Source of the DNA: Bacteroides neonati
GTDB lineage: Bacteria; Bacteroidota; Bacteroidia; Bacteroidales; Bacteroidaceae
Length of the DNA: 64,000 nucleotides
Assembly: GCF_000499785.1 (NCBI RefSeq)
Contig: NZ_HG726020.1
Coordinates: 124,001-188,000 of the forward strand
Direction of reading: 5' to 3'
Numbering within the stretch: position 1 is the stretch's first letter; the number at the start of each line of letters is the position of its first letter. Below are positions 44,963 through 54,933 of the stretch, in pieces. The notes under the pieces were generated by a model that did no database searches, was not told the origin of the DNA, and worked only from the letters and a program-made list of their open reading frames with translations. The translations under genes were made by a program, and so were the position numbers.

Positions 44963-47900
44963 ATGAGGAAATGTAAGATTGTATGCGTGCTAATGCTTTG
45001 CTTATTTACGCATCAGATAAAAGCGCAAGTAACGGCAGTAAAAGGGATAGTAACATCATCCGAAGACAAGTTGCCACTGATCGGAGCAACCGTAAAAATC
45101 AAAGACACAGGCAACGGCGTTATAACAGACCTGGATGGAGCTTACACGCTCGAGGTGAAACCCACTGATAAACTGCTCATTATTGAGTATGTGGGAATGA
45201 AACCCGTAGAGGCTAAGATTCCAGCCGACGGCCTACTGAATGTGGTACTTCAACCCAGCACCATCAGTCTGGACGAGGTAGTGGTGACGGGATACGGAAA
45301 CTTCTCCAAATCTTCTTTTACCGGATCGGCTAATACACTCCGTGCCGATTTGCTGAAGAATGTTCCGGTGATGTCGGTCGAACAAAAGCTGCAAGGCATG
45401 ACCTCGGGTGTATCCATCACCAGTGGTTCCGGGCAACCCGGAGGAAATCAAAGCATTCGCATCCGTGGAATGGGATCCTTCAATGCATCGCAAGAACCCT
45501 TGTTTGTAATCGACGGTGTACCGGTTAGCTCAGGCAGTCTTAGTAGCGGCAGTAGTGCCGAGGCTTCGTATATGAACAATGCCAAAACCAATGTAATGAG
45601 CACCCTCAATCCGGCAGATATCGAGAATATCACGGTTATTAAAGACGCAGCAGCAGCCTCACTCTACGGTTCGCGGGCAGCCAATGGTGTTATTCTGATA
45701 ACCACCAAACAAGGAGCTGTTGGGCGTACACAGGTTACCTTCCGAGCCAATGGCGGATTTTCGGATGCAGCAGTATCGTTTCGTCCTACACTGAATGGAG
45801 AGCAACGCCGGGAACTCATCTACGAAGGATTGCTCCATTCGGCCATCGATCAAGGAATGGACTCCCCACAAACCTATGCCGACAGCCAGATCAACACTTA
45901 TGCAGGTATACCCGGAATAGGATATACAGACTGGCGGAAAGAGCTTTTCCGCAAAGCAACGCACCAAAGCTACGAAGCTTCTGTATCGGGAGGAAACGAT
46001 AAAACAACCTTTTACAGTTCGCTGGGCTTCAACCGACAGGAAGGGTTGGTCGAGAACTCCAGTCTTGACCGTTATTCGGCTCGCCTGAACGTAGTACAGA
46101 AAGTTGGTAAAAGAGGTGAGGTAGGTGCTAATGTCATGTTCAGTCAAATTAACCAGGAGATGAACGAAGAACGCACATCGAGTATCAACCCTTTCTTTGT
46201 GGTAGCAGTCAACGGCACTCCCTCTTTTCCGGTGCGGGATGCTTCGGGCAATTATGTAGGCTCTTACCCCGGCTCTACCGTCAACCCTCTTCGCGATATT
46301 CGGACCGATTACAACCGAAGCCGTATCACCCGTATGTTTTCGACCGGATACGGTTCGATCGAACTAATCAAAGGACTTAAGTTGAAAGAGGTGCTGAGTT
46401 ATGACTACTCCATACAAAAGGATGCCCGTTATTGGAACCCACTCAGTGGTGCAGGTGCCAAGAGCGGAAGCGATGCCCAAACCGCCAAAGGGTTTATCGA
46501 ATATGGCAGACTCACCTCATCGACTTCATTGAACTTTTTACGCACTTTTGCCCACAAACATCAAATCGATGCCCTCATTGCCTACGAACTGGAAGATTAT
46601 CAAACCGACAATGCTGTAGGAGACAAATCGAAACTACCATCCGACATATTGGTAGAGCCCGACAATGCAGCCGTACTTAACAGCTTCACATCGAATACAC
46701 AGGCTTCGAGAATGATTTCATATTTGTCGCGCATCAATTACAATTACGACGAACGTTACTATGTGGCTGGAAGCTTCCGCCGCGACGGAAGTTCACGTTT
46801 ACCCATGGAGAATCGTTGGGGCAACTTCTGGTCGGTATCGGGTATGTGGCACTTAAGCAACGAATCGTTCATGGAGCCACTCAAGAAAGTACTCAGTGAT
46901 GTTAAGTTTCGTGCCTCATACGGAGTGAACGGAAACCAACCCGGAGCTTTTTATGGTTTTATGGGGCTCTATGGCTACGGACAAAACTACATGGGAGCAG
47001 CCGGCTCGTATGAAACCACACAAGCGAACAACGGATTGAGATGGGAAAAGAACTACAACCTGAACCTAGGGGTAGACATCGCCTTGCTTGGACGCATCTT
47101 TATGAGTCTGGAATACTATAACCGCGATACCAAAGACTTACTATACAATCGTCCTACCAGCGCCACAACCGGATTTCTGAACTATCTGGGCAACCTGGGA
47201 CAACTCAATAACAAGGGTTTCGAATTCGAATTGCGTACGGTTAACTTTGCCGGTACCGACTTTAACTGGACAACCGTCTTAAACATGAGTCATAACCGGA
47301 ATAAAATTGTAACGCTCGATGGTCAAATGGATCAATCCATTGCAGGCAGTTGGTTTATTCGCAAAGTAGGATTACCTTTTAATACGTTTTACGTGAAGGA
47401 ATTTGCCGGTGTCAGTCCAGAGACCGGAAAAGCGCTTTACTACCTCAACACCATCAACGAACAAGGAGAGTATGACCGCACCGTAACAGACAATGCCGGC
47501 AAGGCGCAAGCCATCCCCTACAAGTCTGTCGATCCCAAAGTATCGGGTGGACTAACCAATATCCTCTCTTATAAATGGCTGGATCTTAGCATGACCTTTA
47601 CCTACTCACTGGGCGGATATTCGTTTGATAAAACGGGTACGTACAATGAAACCGATGGAAGCAACGAGTCCAATCGGAATCTTCCACTCTATGCCTTGAA
47701 CCGCTGGCAGCAACCGGGTGATGTAACCAATGTTCCCCGCTTTGTCATCGGGCAACCGGCAGGACCGCAAAATTCCTCGCGATATATTCACAGCACCGAC
47801 CATATCCGATTGAAGAACCTGACTTTCGGTGTTACGCTTCCACATACCTGGGTACGCAAAGCCATGATCGAAAAAGCACGCTTTTACTTTTCGGGAAGCA

Positions 47901-48019
47901 ACCTGCTTACATGGGTCAAGTGGAATCAATACGATCCGGAAGTACCCGTATCGGGCGAGGTATTCTGCGAAACACCTCCCATGCGCACCTTTAGTTTTGG
48001 TGTCGAGGTTACTTTCTAA
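44963..48019 (+). CDS. SusC/RagA family TonB-linked outer membrane protein
   Basis: A 1018-residue receptor with signal peptide MRKCKIVCVLMLCLFTHQIKA. It is followed by a carboxypeptidase-D-like domain (VKGIVTSSEDKLPLIGATV), the TonB box region SLDEVVVTGYG, a plug with SIRIRGMGSFNASQEPLFVIDGVP and KDAAAASLYGSRAANGVILITTK, and a long beta barrel ending FSFGVEVTF. It imports a nutrient, often a glycan, with the SusD-like lipoprotein encoded 41 bases downstream. No glycosidase is adjacent, so the substrate is unknown. Confidence 0.95.
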   Translation: MRKCKIVCVLMLCLFTHQIKAQVTAVKGIVTSSEDKLPLIGATVKIKDTGNGVITDLDGAYTLEVKPTDKLLIIEYVGMKPVEAKIPADGLLNVVLQPSTISLDEVVVTGYGNFSKSSFTGSANTLRADLLKNVPVMSVEQKLQGMTSGVSITSGSGQPGGNQSIRIRGMGSFNASQEPLFVIDGVPVSSGSLSSGSSAEASYMNNAKTNVMSTLNPADIENITVIKDAAAASLYGSRAANGVILITTKQGAVGRTQVTFRANGGFSDAAVSFRPTLNGEQRRELIYEGLLHSAIDQGMDSPQTYADSQINTYAGIPGIGYTDWRKELFRKATHQSYEASVSGGNDKTTFYSSLGFNRQEGLVENSSLDRYSARLNVVQKVGKRGEVGANVMFSQINQEMNEERTSSINPFFVVAVNGTPSFPVRDASGNYVGSYPGSTVNPLRDIRTDYNRSRITRMFSTGYGSIELIKGLKLKEVLSYDYSIQKDARYWNPLSGAGAKSGSDAQTAKGFIEYGRLTSSTSLNFLRTFAHKHQIDALIAYELEDYQTDNAVGDKSKLPSDILVEPDNAAVLNSFTSNTQASRMISYLSRINYNYDERYYVAGSFRRDGSSRLPMENRWGNFWSVSGMWHLSNESFMEPLKKVLSDVKFRASYGVNGNQPGAFYGFMGLYGYGQNYMGAAGSYETTQANNGLRWEKNYNLNLGVDIALLGRIFMSLEYYNRDTKDLLYNRPTSATTGFLNYLGNLGQLNNKGFEFELRTVNFAGTDFNWTTVLNMSHNRNKIVTLDGQMDQSIAGSWFIRKVGLPFNTFYVKEFAGVSPETGKALYYLNTINEQGEYDRTVTDNAGKAQAIPYKSVDPKVSGGLTNILSYKWLDLSMTFTYSLGGYSFDKTGTYNETDGSNESNRNLPLYALNRWQQPGDVTNVPRFVIGQPAGPQNSSRYIHSTDHIRLKNLTFGVTLPHTWVRKAMIEKARFYFSGSNLLTWVKWNQYDPEVPVSGEVFCETPPMRTFSFGVEVTF

Positions 48020-48060
48020 ACCGCCATTTCTTTGAATTATTCATTAAAAAACATCCCATT

Positions 48061-49545
48061 ATGAAACGTTTATCACTCTATATCATCGCAGCCTCTTCGC
48101 TTATGCTTCACTCCTGTACAGGCGACTGGCTTAACCTGAATCCATCGACTTCTGTCACGAGCGAGCAAGCAGTAAGCACACTGAACGATGCGCAAACAGC
48201 CCTTAACGGCATATACCGACTGGCTGCCTCGCACAGCTATTATGGCGATAACTATCTGTACTATGCCGATTGCAGAGGAGAAGACGTACAAGCACGCATC
48301 AGTAAAGGAGCCGGCAGAAGAGTCTCTCCTTACTACGAGTTTAACGTAACGGCGGATGACGCATTCAACGTCACCCGTGTTTGGAACCAACCCTATATCG
48401 TTATCCATCAAGCCAACAGCCTGATCGAAAAGATAGACGCCGGAAAAGTGATTACCGACAATACCACCGAACTCAATCGTATCAAAGCCGAAGCATTGAG
48501 CATGAGAGGGCTCGCTCTTTTCCACCTCACTCAGCTCTTTGGTATGCCATATACGCTTAACAACGGAAGCTCATTAGGTGTTGCCATCGAAACCACCACC
48601 ACTCCCCCCACCCATCAGCCGACACGCAATACGGTTGCCGAATGCTATGCTCAAGTAATCAATGACATGGAGCAGGCATTGCCTCATCTGTCGAATAGCA
48701 AACACGACGGGTATCAAAACAGCTGGAGCGTAAAAGCATTACTCTCGCGCATCTATCTCAACATGAACAACAATGCGCAAGCACTGAAGTATGCCAAAGA
48801 GGTGATAAACAATGGTGGTATCTATACGTTGTTCACGCACGACGAATATCCTCGTGTATGGGGAAAGGACTTCAACTCCGAGTCGCTTTTTGAATTTTAT
48901 TATACCTTGTCCGAGCCGGCAGGTGGCAGCGGAGGCGAAGGTGCACCGATGGTATATGCCGATAATACCAAAGACTGGAACAACCTGGTGCTGACCAAAG
49001 CCTTTCTCGACTTACTCAATGAAGACCCCAAAGACGTACGCCACACACTAACCCGACTACCCGAAAAACCGACCGAAGACGTAGAACCCATTCAGTCGGC
49101 AGGGCACCCTAAATACCTGATTAAGTATCCGGGAAAAACAGGAGATGTAACCACCGGCAATCCACAAGACAATGACATTTGCGTCATTCGCCTCTCCGAG
49201 GTTTATCTGAATGCTGCCGAAGCTGCTTTCAAACTTGGCAATAGCGAAGAGGCATTGACTTACCTCAATGCCATCGTCACCCGCTCTAATCCTGAAAAAT
49301 CAGTATCAGCCTCACAACTTACACTGGAACGTATTTTGCAAGAACGCCGCAGAGAGTTGGTTGGCGAAGGACAGGCATTCTTTGATTACCTGCGCAACGG
49401 AAAGTCCGTTAGCCGAATCGGTGGATGGCACCTACCCACCTTGTCGGTACAGGCGGCAACCATTACTCCATCAGATCCTCGCGTAGTACTACCTATACCG
49501 CAGGCGGAAATCGATGCAAATCCGAATATGATACAGAATCCGTAA
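48061..49545 (+). CDS. SusD/RagB family nutrient-binding lipoprotein
   Basis: A 494-residue lipoprotein with signal MKRLSLYIIAASSLMLHS and lipobox cysteine before TGDWLNLNPST. The helical TPR-like SusD fold is shown by TLNDAQTALNGIYRLAASH, a RGLALFHLTQLFG block, and the C-terminal RILQERRRELVGEGQAFFDY. It forms the lid of the SusC channel. A strong terminator follows, so the operon ends here. Confidence 0.95.
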   Translation: MKRLSLYIIAASSLMLHSCTGDWLNLNPSTSVTSEQAVSTLNDAQTALNGIYRLAASHSYYGDNYLYYADCRGEDVQARISKGAGRRVSPYYEFNVTADDAFNVTRVWNQPYIVIHQANSLIEKIDAGKVITDNTTELNRIKAEALSMRGLALFHLTQLFGMPYTLNNGSSLGVAIETTTTPPTHQPTRNTVAECYAQVINDMEQALPHLSNSKHDGYQNSWSVKALLSRIYLNMNNNAQALKYAKEVINNGGIYTLFTHDEYPRVWGKDFNSESLFEFYYTLSEPAGGSGGEGAPMVYADNTKDWNNLVLTKAFLDLLNEDPKDVRHTLTRLPEKPTEDVEPIQSAGHPKYLIKYPGKTGDVTTGNPQDNDICVIRLSEVYLNAAEAAFKLGNSEEALTYLNAIVTRSNPEKSVSASQLTLERILQERRRELVGEGQAFFDYLRNGKSVSRIGGWHLPTLSVQAATITPSDPRVVLPIPQAEIDANPNMIQNP

Positions 49546-49556
49546 GCTATGTAAAC

Positions 49557-49604
49557 AAGAGGGAGAGGGAGAATTGTTAAAATTCTCCCTCTCCCTCTTA
49601 ACTC
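49557..49604. terminator. Strong terminator between susD and plsY
   Basis: Near-perfect 19-bp arms, AAGAGGGAGAGGGAGAATT and its complement at 49581-49599, enclose a short loop. Convergent genes susD and plsY end on each side, so it likely serves both. Confidence 0.85.
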
Positions 49605-49629
49605 AGTTGTATGCATCTTCCATTTACCA

Positions 49630-50262
49630 TTACGGTAACCGTTGGGATGGGAGCTCCTGATTACGTAATAAACGGCTGATATTTTTATGGTGTAAAACAA
49701 TAATAAGTATCATACAAACCAGCAAATAATATACTGTTGGAGTTATTCCATAAATAACAAACTCGCTGACAACCATCGTAATGGCCAGAACGATAGAGGC
49801 CAACGAAACATACTTAAAACACCATTTAGTGATAAAATAAAATGCCACCGAGATAAAAACCGAATAGGGAGCAAGTAAAACGGAAGCACCCAATGTCGTG
49901 TTTACTCCCTTTCCTCCCTTGAACTTCAGAAAAATACTGAAATCATGCCCCAAAATAGAGGCAAACGCTACATAATAGATGGATAAATCGGATACTATAT
50001 TTTGATAATAAGTCACATTTAGATCATACGTTAAATAAAGATATAGACCGACGGGTAAGAGCCCTTTCGCCATGTCCAATAATTGGGTAATGGCTGCAAT
50101 TTTTCTACCGGCTATTCTCCTTACATTGGTAGAACCGATATTTCCACTTCCCAACTCCCGAATATTTTGTCCGGTTACGTATCGAACCAATAGATATCCT
50201 ACTGGAATGGAGCCTACTAAATAAGTGGCTAAAACAAATAGTATTTCAATCTGTACTCTCAT
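49630..50262 (-). CDS. plsY: Acyl-phosphate:glycerol-3-phosphate acyltransferase PlsY
   Basis: A 210-residue membrane enzyme that makes lysophosphatidate from acyl-phosphate and glycerol-3-phosphate. The motifs GSGNIGSTNVRR and FKGGKGVNT are the PlsY active-site loops, and several membrane segments surround them. It is last in a leftward operon whose first gene encodes a fatty-acid-kinase fusion that could supply its acyl-phosphate. It overlaps the peroxiredoxin gene by four bases. Confidence 0.95.
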   Translation of the reverse strand: MRVQIEILFVLATYLVGSIPVGYLLVRYVTGQNIRELGSGNIGSTNVRRIAGRKIAAITQLLDMAKGLLPVGLYLYLTYDLNVTYYQNIVSDLSIYYVAFASILGHDFSIFLKFKGGKGVNTTLGASVLLAPYSVFISVAFYFITKWCFKYVSLASIVLAITMVVSEFVIYGITPTVYYLLVCMILIIVLHHKNISRLLRNQELPSQRLP

Positions 50263-50981
50263 TTCATTGCTTGCAAAATACGTACAGCCTCATCCACATG
50301 TTTCTCCGCATCCATTTGAGAATTAAACAGATAAACGACTTCTCCCTTTTTATTGACTATGTAAGTAACCCTTCCGGGAATCAACCCAAATAGATTGCTT
50401 GGCACACCAAATAATTTTCGCACCTTATTGCCCGTATCACTGAGCAGAAGATAATTCAACCGATGCTTCTTAGCAAATGCCAAATGGCTTTCCACGGATT
50501 GGGCACTAATCCCAATGATCATCGCATCGGCATCGGCAAACACAGCGAACTGATCGCGAAAGGAACAAGCTTCCTTTGTACAACCGGGGCTATCGTCTTT
50601 CGGGTAGAAGTAGATTACTAAATTCTTCTTTCCTACTACAGAGTCTAATGAGAATAATTCGCCATATTGATTTTTGAGTTCAAATGCCGGTACTTTGCTT
50701 CCTTCCACTACTTTCATGGTGTCGATATTAAAATAAATAATAAAAAGAACGATATAGACTAAAAGATAGAACAAATAAAAGTTTCGGAATTTACTGTATT
50801 TCTTATTTTCGGGATACAGATTTCCAAATAGCCCTTTGATTTCCAACCAGAATACGGGTTTGATATTAATCATCCAACTATCGGTTTGATATACCAGCTT
50901 GCGAAACTTACTTCTGTAATATCCCAAGGGAAGCCCCCAAGCTATAAACAGAATGAGCCAAAGATTTTTAGTTAATTCCAT
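50259..50981 (-). CDS. Membrane-anchored Bcp/PrxQ-type peroxiredoxin
   Basis: A 240-residue protein. The first 85 residues contain two hydrophobic segments (about 6-22 and 66-86) not usual in Bcp proteins. The peroxiredoxin domain follows, with VIYFYPKDDSPGCTKEACSF carrying the peroxidatic and resolving cysteines five residues apart, as in PrxQ. It would remove lipid or other peroxides at the membrane. The membrane anchor and its place between DUF1295 and plsY fit a role near lipids. Confidence 0.88.
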   Translation of the reverse strand: MELTKNLWLILFIAWGLPLGYYRSKFRKLVYQTDSWMINIKPVFWLEIKGLFGNLYPENKKYSKFRNFYLFYLLVYIVLFIIYFNIDTMKVVEGSKVPAFELKNQYGELFSLDSVVGKKNLVIYFYPKDDSPGCTKEACSFRDQFAVFADADAMIIGISAQSVESHLAFAKKHRLNYLLLSDTGNKVRKLFGVPSNLFGLIPGRVTYIVNKKGEVVYLFNSQMDAEKHVDEAVRILQAMK

Positions 50982-50987
50982 GAGCTT

Positions 50988-51764
50988 TTATTTTTTAGGA
51001 AACCAAGGGAAAAAAGAATTTGTTTTTCTTACATACTCATTATACTGCGGTTTGGTATGATTCAATGTCTTTTCGAGCAGAGCCACGCCCGAAACCTTGA
51101 TAATGAGCAAAGTCATTATCACAGAACCGAGCACCTGCCAGTAGTTTCCGGCAGCGATACTGAATATACCGTAAGCCCACCACACGGCCGAATCACCAAA
51201 GTAGTTGGGGTGTCGGGTATATTTCCAGAATCCATAAGACAGTACCTTTCCTTTATTTTGAGGATTGTTTTTAAAACGCGACAATTGATAATCACCCCCA
51301 GCTTCGAAAGTAAACCCCACAAGCCAGACCAGAATGCCCAAGTAGTCGAGCACAGCCAGAGCATCTGATTGATTGCCCATACTAACACCCAGTAAAGGCA
51401 ATGAAATCAGCATAGTCAATACCCCCTGCAATAAAAAGGTCTGAAAAAAGCTAATCCACCAATAGCGTTCGGTGCCATATTTTCTTCTGAACTCTTTGTA
51501 TCTAAAATCCTCGCCTTTCCCTTTATTTCGCCAGGTAAGGTAGATAGACAACCTCATCCCCCAGATAGTAACCAAAACGAGCATCAGTATTTTTCGAGGA
51601 GTCAAATCGCCCGACATCCATACATAAAACGTATTGACCACCACAAAGCCGACTCCCCAAAAAAGATCAACAATACTTACATTCTTCAGTTGAACGCTCA
51701 AAAGCCATAAAAGCGTAAAAAGAGCCAAAATAATAAGCGATGCCTGTAAAAAGAGTGTTAACAT
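50988..51764 (-). CDS. DUF1295/steroid 5-alpha-reductase-like membrane protein
   Basis: A 258-residue protein with about six membrane segments. The C-terminal block SYGFWKYTRHPNYFGDSAVWW is the signature of DUF1295 proteins, related to steroid 5-alpha-reductase and isoprenylcysteine methyltransferases. It may reduce or methylate a lipid substrate. It is in one operon with the fatty-acid-kinase fusion and plsY. Confidence 0.9.
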   Translation of the reverse strand: MLTLFLQASLIILALFTLLWLLSVQLKNVSIVDLFWGVGFVVVNTFYVWMSGDLTPRKILMLVLVTIWGMRLSIYLTWRNKGKGEDFRYKEFRRKYGTERYWWISFFQTFLLQGVLTMLISLPLLGVSMGNQSDALAVLDYLGILVWLVGFTFEAGGDYQLSRFKNNPQNKGKVLSYGFWKYTRHPNYFGDSAVWWAYGIFSIAAGNYWQVLGSVIMTLLIIKVSGVALLEKTLNHTKPQYNEYVRKTNSFFPWFPKK

Positions 51765-51775
51765 TACGTTTTCAT

Positions 51776-53593
51776 TTAATTAGTTAATAATAAAGAGATT
51801 GCTATCGATCCATTGCCTGCATGCATCCCAATAACAGGCGAAATATCAACAATAGAGGCGGCGTTTTTACCGATCAGTTTCCTCATATCTTGGGCTGTTT
51901 TTTCAGCACCTTCGGGGTTGTGGGCATGTAACACAATATAGTTCCATACCGTTTTCCGCCTACTTATATCTTCGATATGGCTCATTATTTTTTTTAAACT
52001 GGAGTGCTGGCTGAAGGTATTCCCAAACAAGAGTGATTTACCCTGCTCGTCCATAGAAATAACCGGATTAAAGCCAAGCAGACTGGCGATAAAACCTTTG
52101 GGCTTCGACACTCGTCCTCCTTTAATCATATACTTCAGGTCGCGAACACTGACAAATATCTTTGTTTGCGCCCTATCGTCAGTAATCATTTTCACAATAG
52201 AATCAGCCGTTTGGCCGGCTTCAATGTTTTTTGCAGCTTTCAGTACAAGCAGCCCCAATGCCCCAGATAAATTTTTAGAATCAATCACATAGACCGGCTT
52301 ATTAAACTCTTTCGAAATACGCTTGGCGGCTTTTGCACTATTACTAAAAGTTCCACTGAATTGACTGGTCAGGTGTATTGCAATAACAGCATCGTAATGC
52401 GAAGCCAGATGGGAGTACAAATTAGTGAACGTCTGTTCGTTTATTTGAGACGTTTTAGGAAACTCGGTTGCCGATTCAAGCATATCGTAAAATTGATCGG
52501 GAATCATCGTTACTTTATCCAAAAAATGATTGTCACCGAAATTCAGATTGAGCGGAACAACGTTTATTTGATAATAATCAATCAATTCCTGCGCCAGATC
52601 GCAAGAAGAGTCAGTCACCAATGCAATATTCCATTTGCGTTTGGTAGCCGCTTCCTGTTGTCGAACCATGTCGTCGACTTTCTGAAAAGTAATAGTACCA
52701 CACGCTTTCAACTCCTGAAAAAGTTCAGCGGGCCGATTGGTATGAACATGAATCCGGCAAATCGTTTCGGAACCGGCTACCACTACCGAATCACCGTTTT
52801 TACTTACTATTTTTTGAATCTCAGCATGGCCAACCCTCAAGTTTTTAATGATAGCTTCGGTACAGAAGCGATAAGTTATTTCCTGATCGACCATATGCTC
52901 AGGGTGAATAAGAGAAATGTTTGTTTGAAAACCGACAGCCAACTGCCGAATATTGCCGGTTCGCACAAAATCAATGATCCCTTTCATGAACAACACAAAG
53001 CCCTTTGCTCCTGCATCGACAAAGCCCGATTTATTTAACACCTTTAGTTTGAAGGTGGTTTCGGATAAGGATTTCTCCAACACGCAGAAAGAGTCGATTA
53101 TCACATTTTTAAAATCATGAATCTTTTCTTTCTTCGTATTAAGAAACTCTGCCCACTCTTTAATAACCGTTAGCATAGTGCCTTCGACAGGATTCGAAAT
53201 AGCCCTATAAATATAAGGAATCGACCGGCAAACGCTTTCGGCAAATTCGGTGATATTGATTCCGGCTTTGTTTTTTGTTTCACAACTCAGCCCATATAAA
53301 AACTGAGCAAAAATAACACCCGAGTTGCCTCTGGCTCCGACCAATGCTGCTTCTGCAATCTCATTTACTGTCGTTTTATACGATTTGTGCGGTTTGATGT
53401 TGTCTAATACAGATCGAACAGTAGCAGCTAAGTTGGTTCCGGTATCTTTATCATTTACCGGAAAAACGTTGATCTTATTTATTTCCGCCTGATGCTGAAG
53501 TAGCTGGTTCGCACCGGCAAGAAACGAATAGTAAAGAATCTTTCCGTTAACGACCGTATTGTAATTATTGTTTTTTTCTGCGTATTCAGCCAT
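51776..53593 (-). CDS. FakA-FakB (DAK2-DegV) fatty acid kinase fusion
   Basis: A 605-residue protein that joins two partners usually separate. Residues 1 to about 210 match the FakA/DhaL kinase domain (INVFPVNDKDTGTNL, ARGNSGVIFAQFL). Residues 210-310 resemble the FakA middle domain (CRIHVHTNRPAEL). From about 318 a DegV/FakB lipid-binding domain begins (ALVTDSSCDLAQELID, HLTSQFSGTFSNS, LKYMIKGGRVSKPKGFIASLL). FakB holds a fatty acid that FakA phosphorylates to acyl-phosphate, the donor used by PlsY, whose gene ends the same operon. Confidence 0.88.
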   Translation of the reverse strand: MAEYAEKNNNYNTVVNGKILYYSFLAGANQLLQHQAEINKINVFPVNDKDTGTNLAATVRSVLDNIKPHKSYKTTVNEIAEAALVGARGNSGVIFAQFLYGLSCETKNKAGINITEFAESVCRSIPYIYRAISNPVEGTMLTVIKEWAEFLNTKKEKIHDFKNVIIDSFCVLEKSLSETTFKLKVLNKSGFVDAGAKGFVLFMKGIIDFVRTGNIRQLAVGFQTNISLIHPEHMVDQEITYRFCTEAIIKNLRVGHAEIQKIVSKNGDSVVVAGSETICRIHVHTNRPAELFQELKACGTITFQKVDDMVRQQEAATKRKWNIALVTDSSCDLAQELIDYYQINVVPLNLNFGDNHFLDKVTMIPDQFYDMLESATEFPKTSQINEQTFTNLYSHLASHYDAVIAIHLTSQFSGTFSNSAKAAKRISKEFNKPVYVIDSKNLSGALGLLVLKAAKNIEAGQTADSIVKMITDDRAQTKIFVSVRDLKYMIKGGRVSKPKGFIASLLGFNPVISMDEQGKSLLFGNTFSQHSSLKKIMSHIEDISRRKTVWNYIVLHAHNPEGAEKTAQDMRKLIGKNAASIVDISPVIGMHAGNGSIAISLLLTN

Positions 53594-53757
53594 TGTTCTA
53601 ATCGTTTGAAATTAATCTTGCCCGTTACTAACAAACAATTCAAACTGACTTTGAGTTCACCGAATAAGTCTAAATAAAGGAATAATCAATAGAAAGGAAA
53701 GAGAGGTCGAATGTTGATATGTATTAAAGGAAAAGAGCATCCGACTAGTACAAAGAG

Positions 53758-53797
53758 ACTGCGGGCAGTCCGAAGAGTTCTTCGAGCTTCCCGCAGT
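53758..53797 (-). terminator. Hairpin after the aldo/keto reductase gene
   Basis: Arms ACTGCGGG and CCCGCAGT (8 bp) enclose a region with its own small stem. It lies just after the leftward aldo/keto reductase stop and before the fatty-acid-kinase operon. The 214-base gap 53,594-53,807 shows no other feature I can support. Confidence 0.6.
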
Positions 53798-53807
53798 ATA
53801 GCAAAAA

Positions 53808-54788
53808 TCACCACAAATGGTGTACCAACGGTTTGATATGCAAATTATAAACCTGCTCCACCAGCTGCATTTGAGCGGGAGTGAAAGATGGAAGCATAGC
53901 AGCCCGGGCATTCTGAGTGATCTGCATCGGAGAGCTAGCACCCGGAATAACACTACTCACAGCCGGATACATCAAAATATAACGCAAGGCCGACAGTGCG
54001 AGATTGTCTGTTTGTAATCCTTCTTTAAGCTCTTGGGCAGCTTGCAACCCGATAGTATAATCGACACCCGAAAATGTTTCTCCTTTGTCAAAAGCTTCTC
54101 CATTGCGGTTGTACGAACGGTGGTCGGCAGCTCCGAAGGTAGTAGCAGCGGTGTATTTACCGGTAAGCAATCCGCTTGCTAAGGGCACACGCACAATAAT
54201 GCCTACATTTTTCTCTTGCGCACGTTCAAACAATTCCTGAGCGGGACGCAAGCGAAACATATTAAAGATAATTTCGATAGCCGAGATATCGTATTCGAGT
54301 GCCTGCAACGCTTCGTCGATACGCTCTACACTGACTCCGTAGTGTTGTATTTTTCCGGAAGCTTTTAGTCGGTCCAAGGCATCAAAAGCCGTTTTGTTGT
54401 GATACACTTCGGAAGGCGGACAGTGCAACAGCACAAGGTCGAGACTATCCACCTGCATATTGCGCAGAGAATCTTCTACAAACCGGTTGATGTTTTCTGC
54501 ATTGTATCCCTGAGCACAATGTGGGTCAAGCTTGCGTCCACATTTGGTCACGACAAAAATCTTTTCCTCTTTCGTTTTCAGAAACTTACCTATGGCGCGC
54601 TCACTTTCTCCTCCTTGGTAAATATCGGCCGTATCAATAAAATTAATTCCTGCCTGATAGGCGGCTTCGAGCGTATCCATCGCATTCTGCTCATTAAACT
54701 CCTCACCCCACTTAGAGCCGAGTTGCCAGGTACCCAATGATATCTCGCTCACACGGAAACCTGTTTTACCTAATATTCTGTAATTCAT
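53808..54788 (-). CDS. Aldo/keto reductase
   Basis: A 326-residue TIM-barrel oxidoreductase. The catalytic tetrad is visible: aspartate and tyrosine in IDTADIYQGGESE, lysine in FVVTKCGRK, and histidine in LVLLHCPPSE. NADPH contacts are in the C-terminal VIPGASSPMQITQNARA. It reduces a carbonyl compound; the natural substrate is unknown. It is a single gene transcribed leftwards. Confidence 0.93.
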   Translation of the reverse strand: MNYRILGKTGFRVSEISLGTWQLGSKWGEEFNEQNAMDTLEAAYQAGINFIDTADIYQGGESERAIGKFLKTKEEKIFVVTKCGRKLDPHCAQGYNAENINRFVEDSLRNMQVDSLDLVLLHCPPSEVYHNKTAFDALDRLKASGKIQHYGVSVERIDEALQALEYDISAIEIIFNMFRLRPAQELFERAQEKNVGIIVRVPLASGLLTGKYTAATTFGAADHRSYNRNGEAFDKGETFSGVDYTIGLQAAQELKEGLQTDNLALSALRYILMYPAVSSVIPGASSPMQITQNARAAMLPSFTPAQMQLVEQVYNLHIKPLVHHLW

Positions 54789-54933
54789 ATTTCTTCTTTG
54801 TTATTTCAACAAAGATATTGATTTGTTGGCACATACCCAATACAAGTAAATAAAAAGCTTTCAAAACAGTTATTGACGGTTCAACGATTTCCTTTTAATA
54901 CCACTAATCTCTTATCACATAATTCATTCATCG

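Noticed and set aside
53657..53953. Small leftward open frame in the gap after the aldo/keto reductase
   Set aside because: It overlaps the reductase C-terminus in another frame, contains the terminator hairpin, and its composition is not protein-like.
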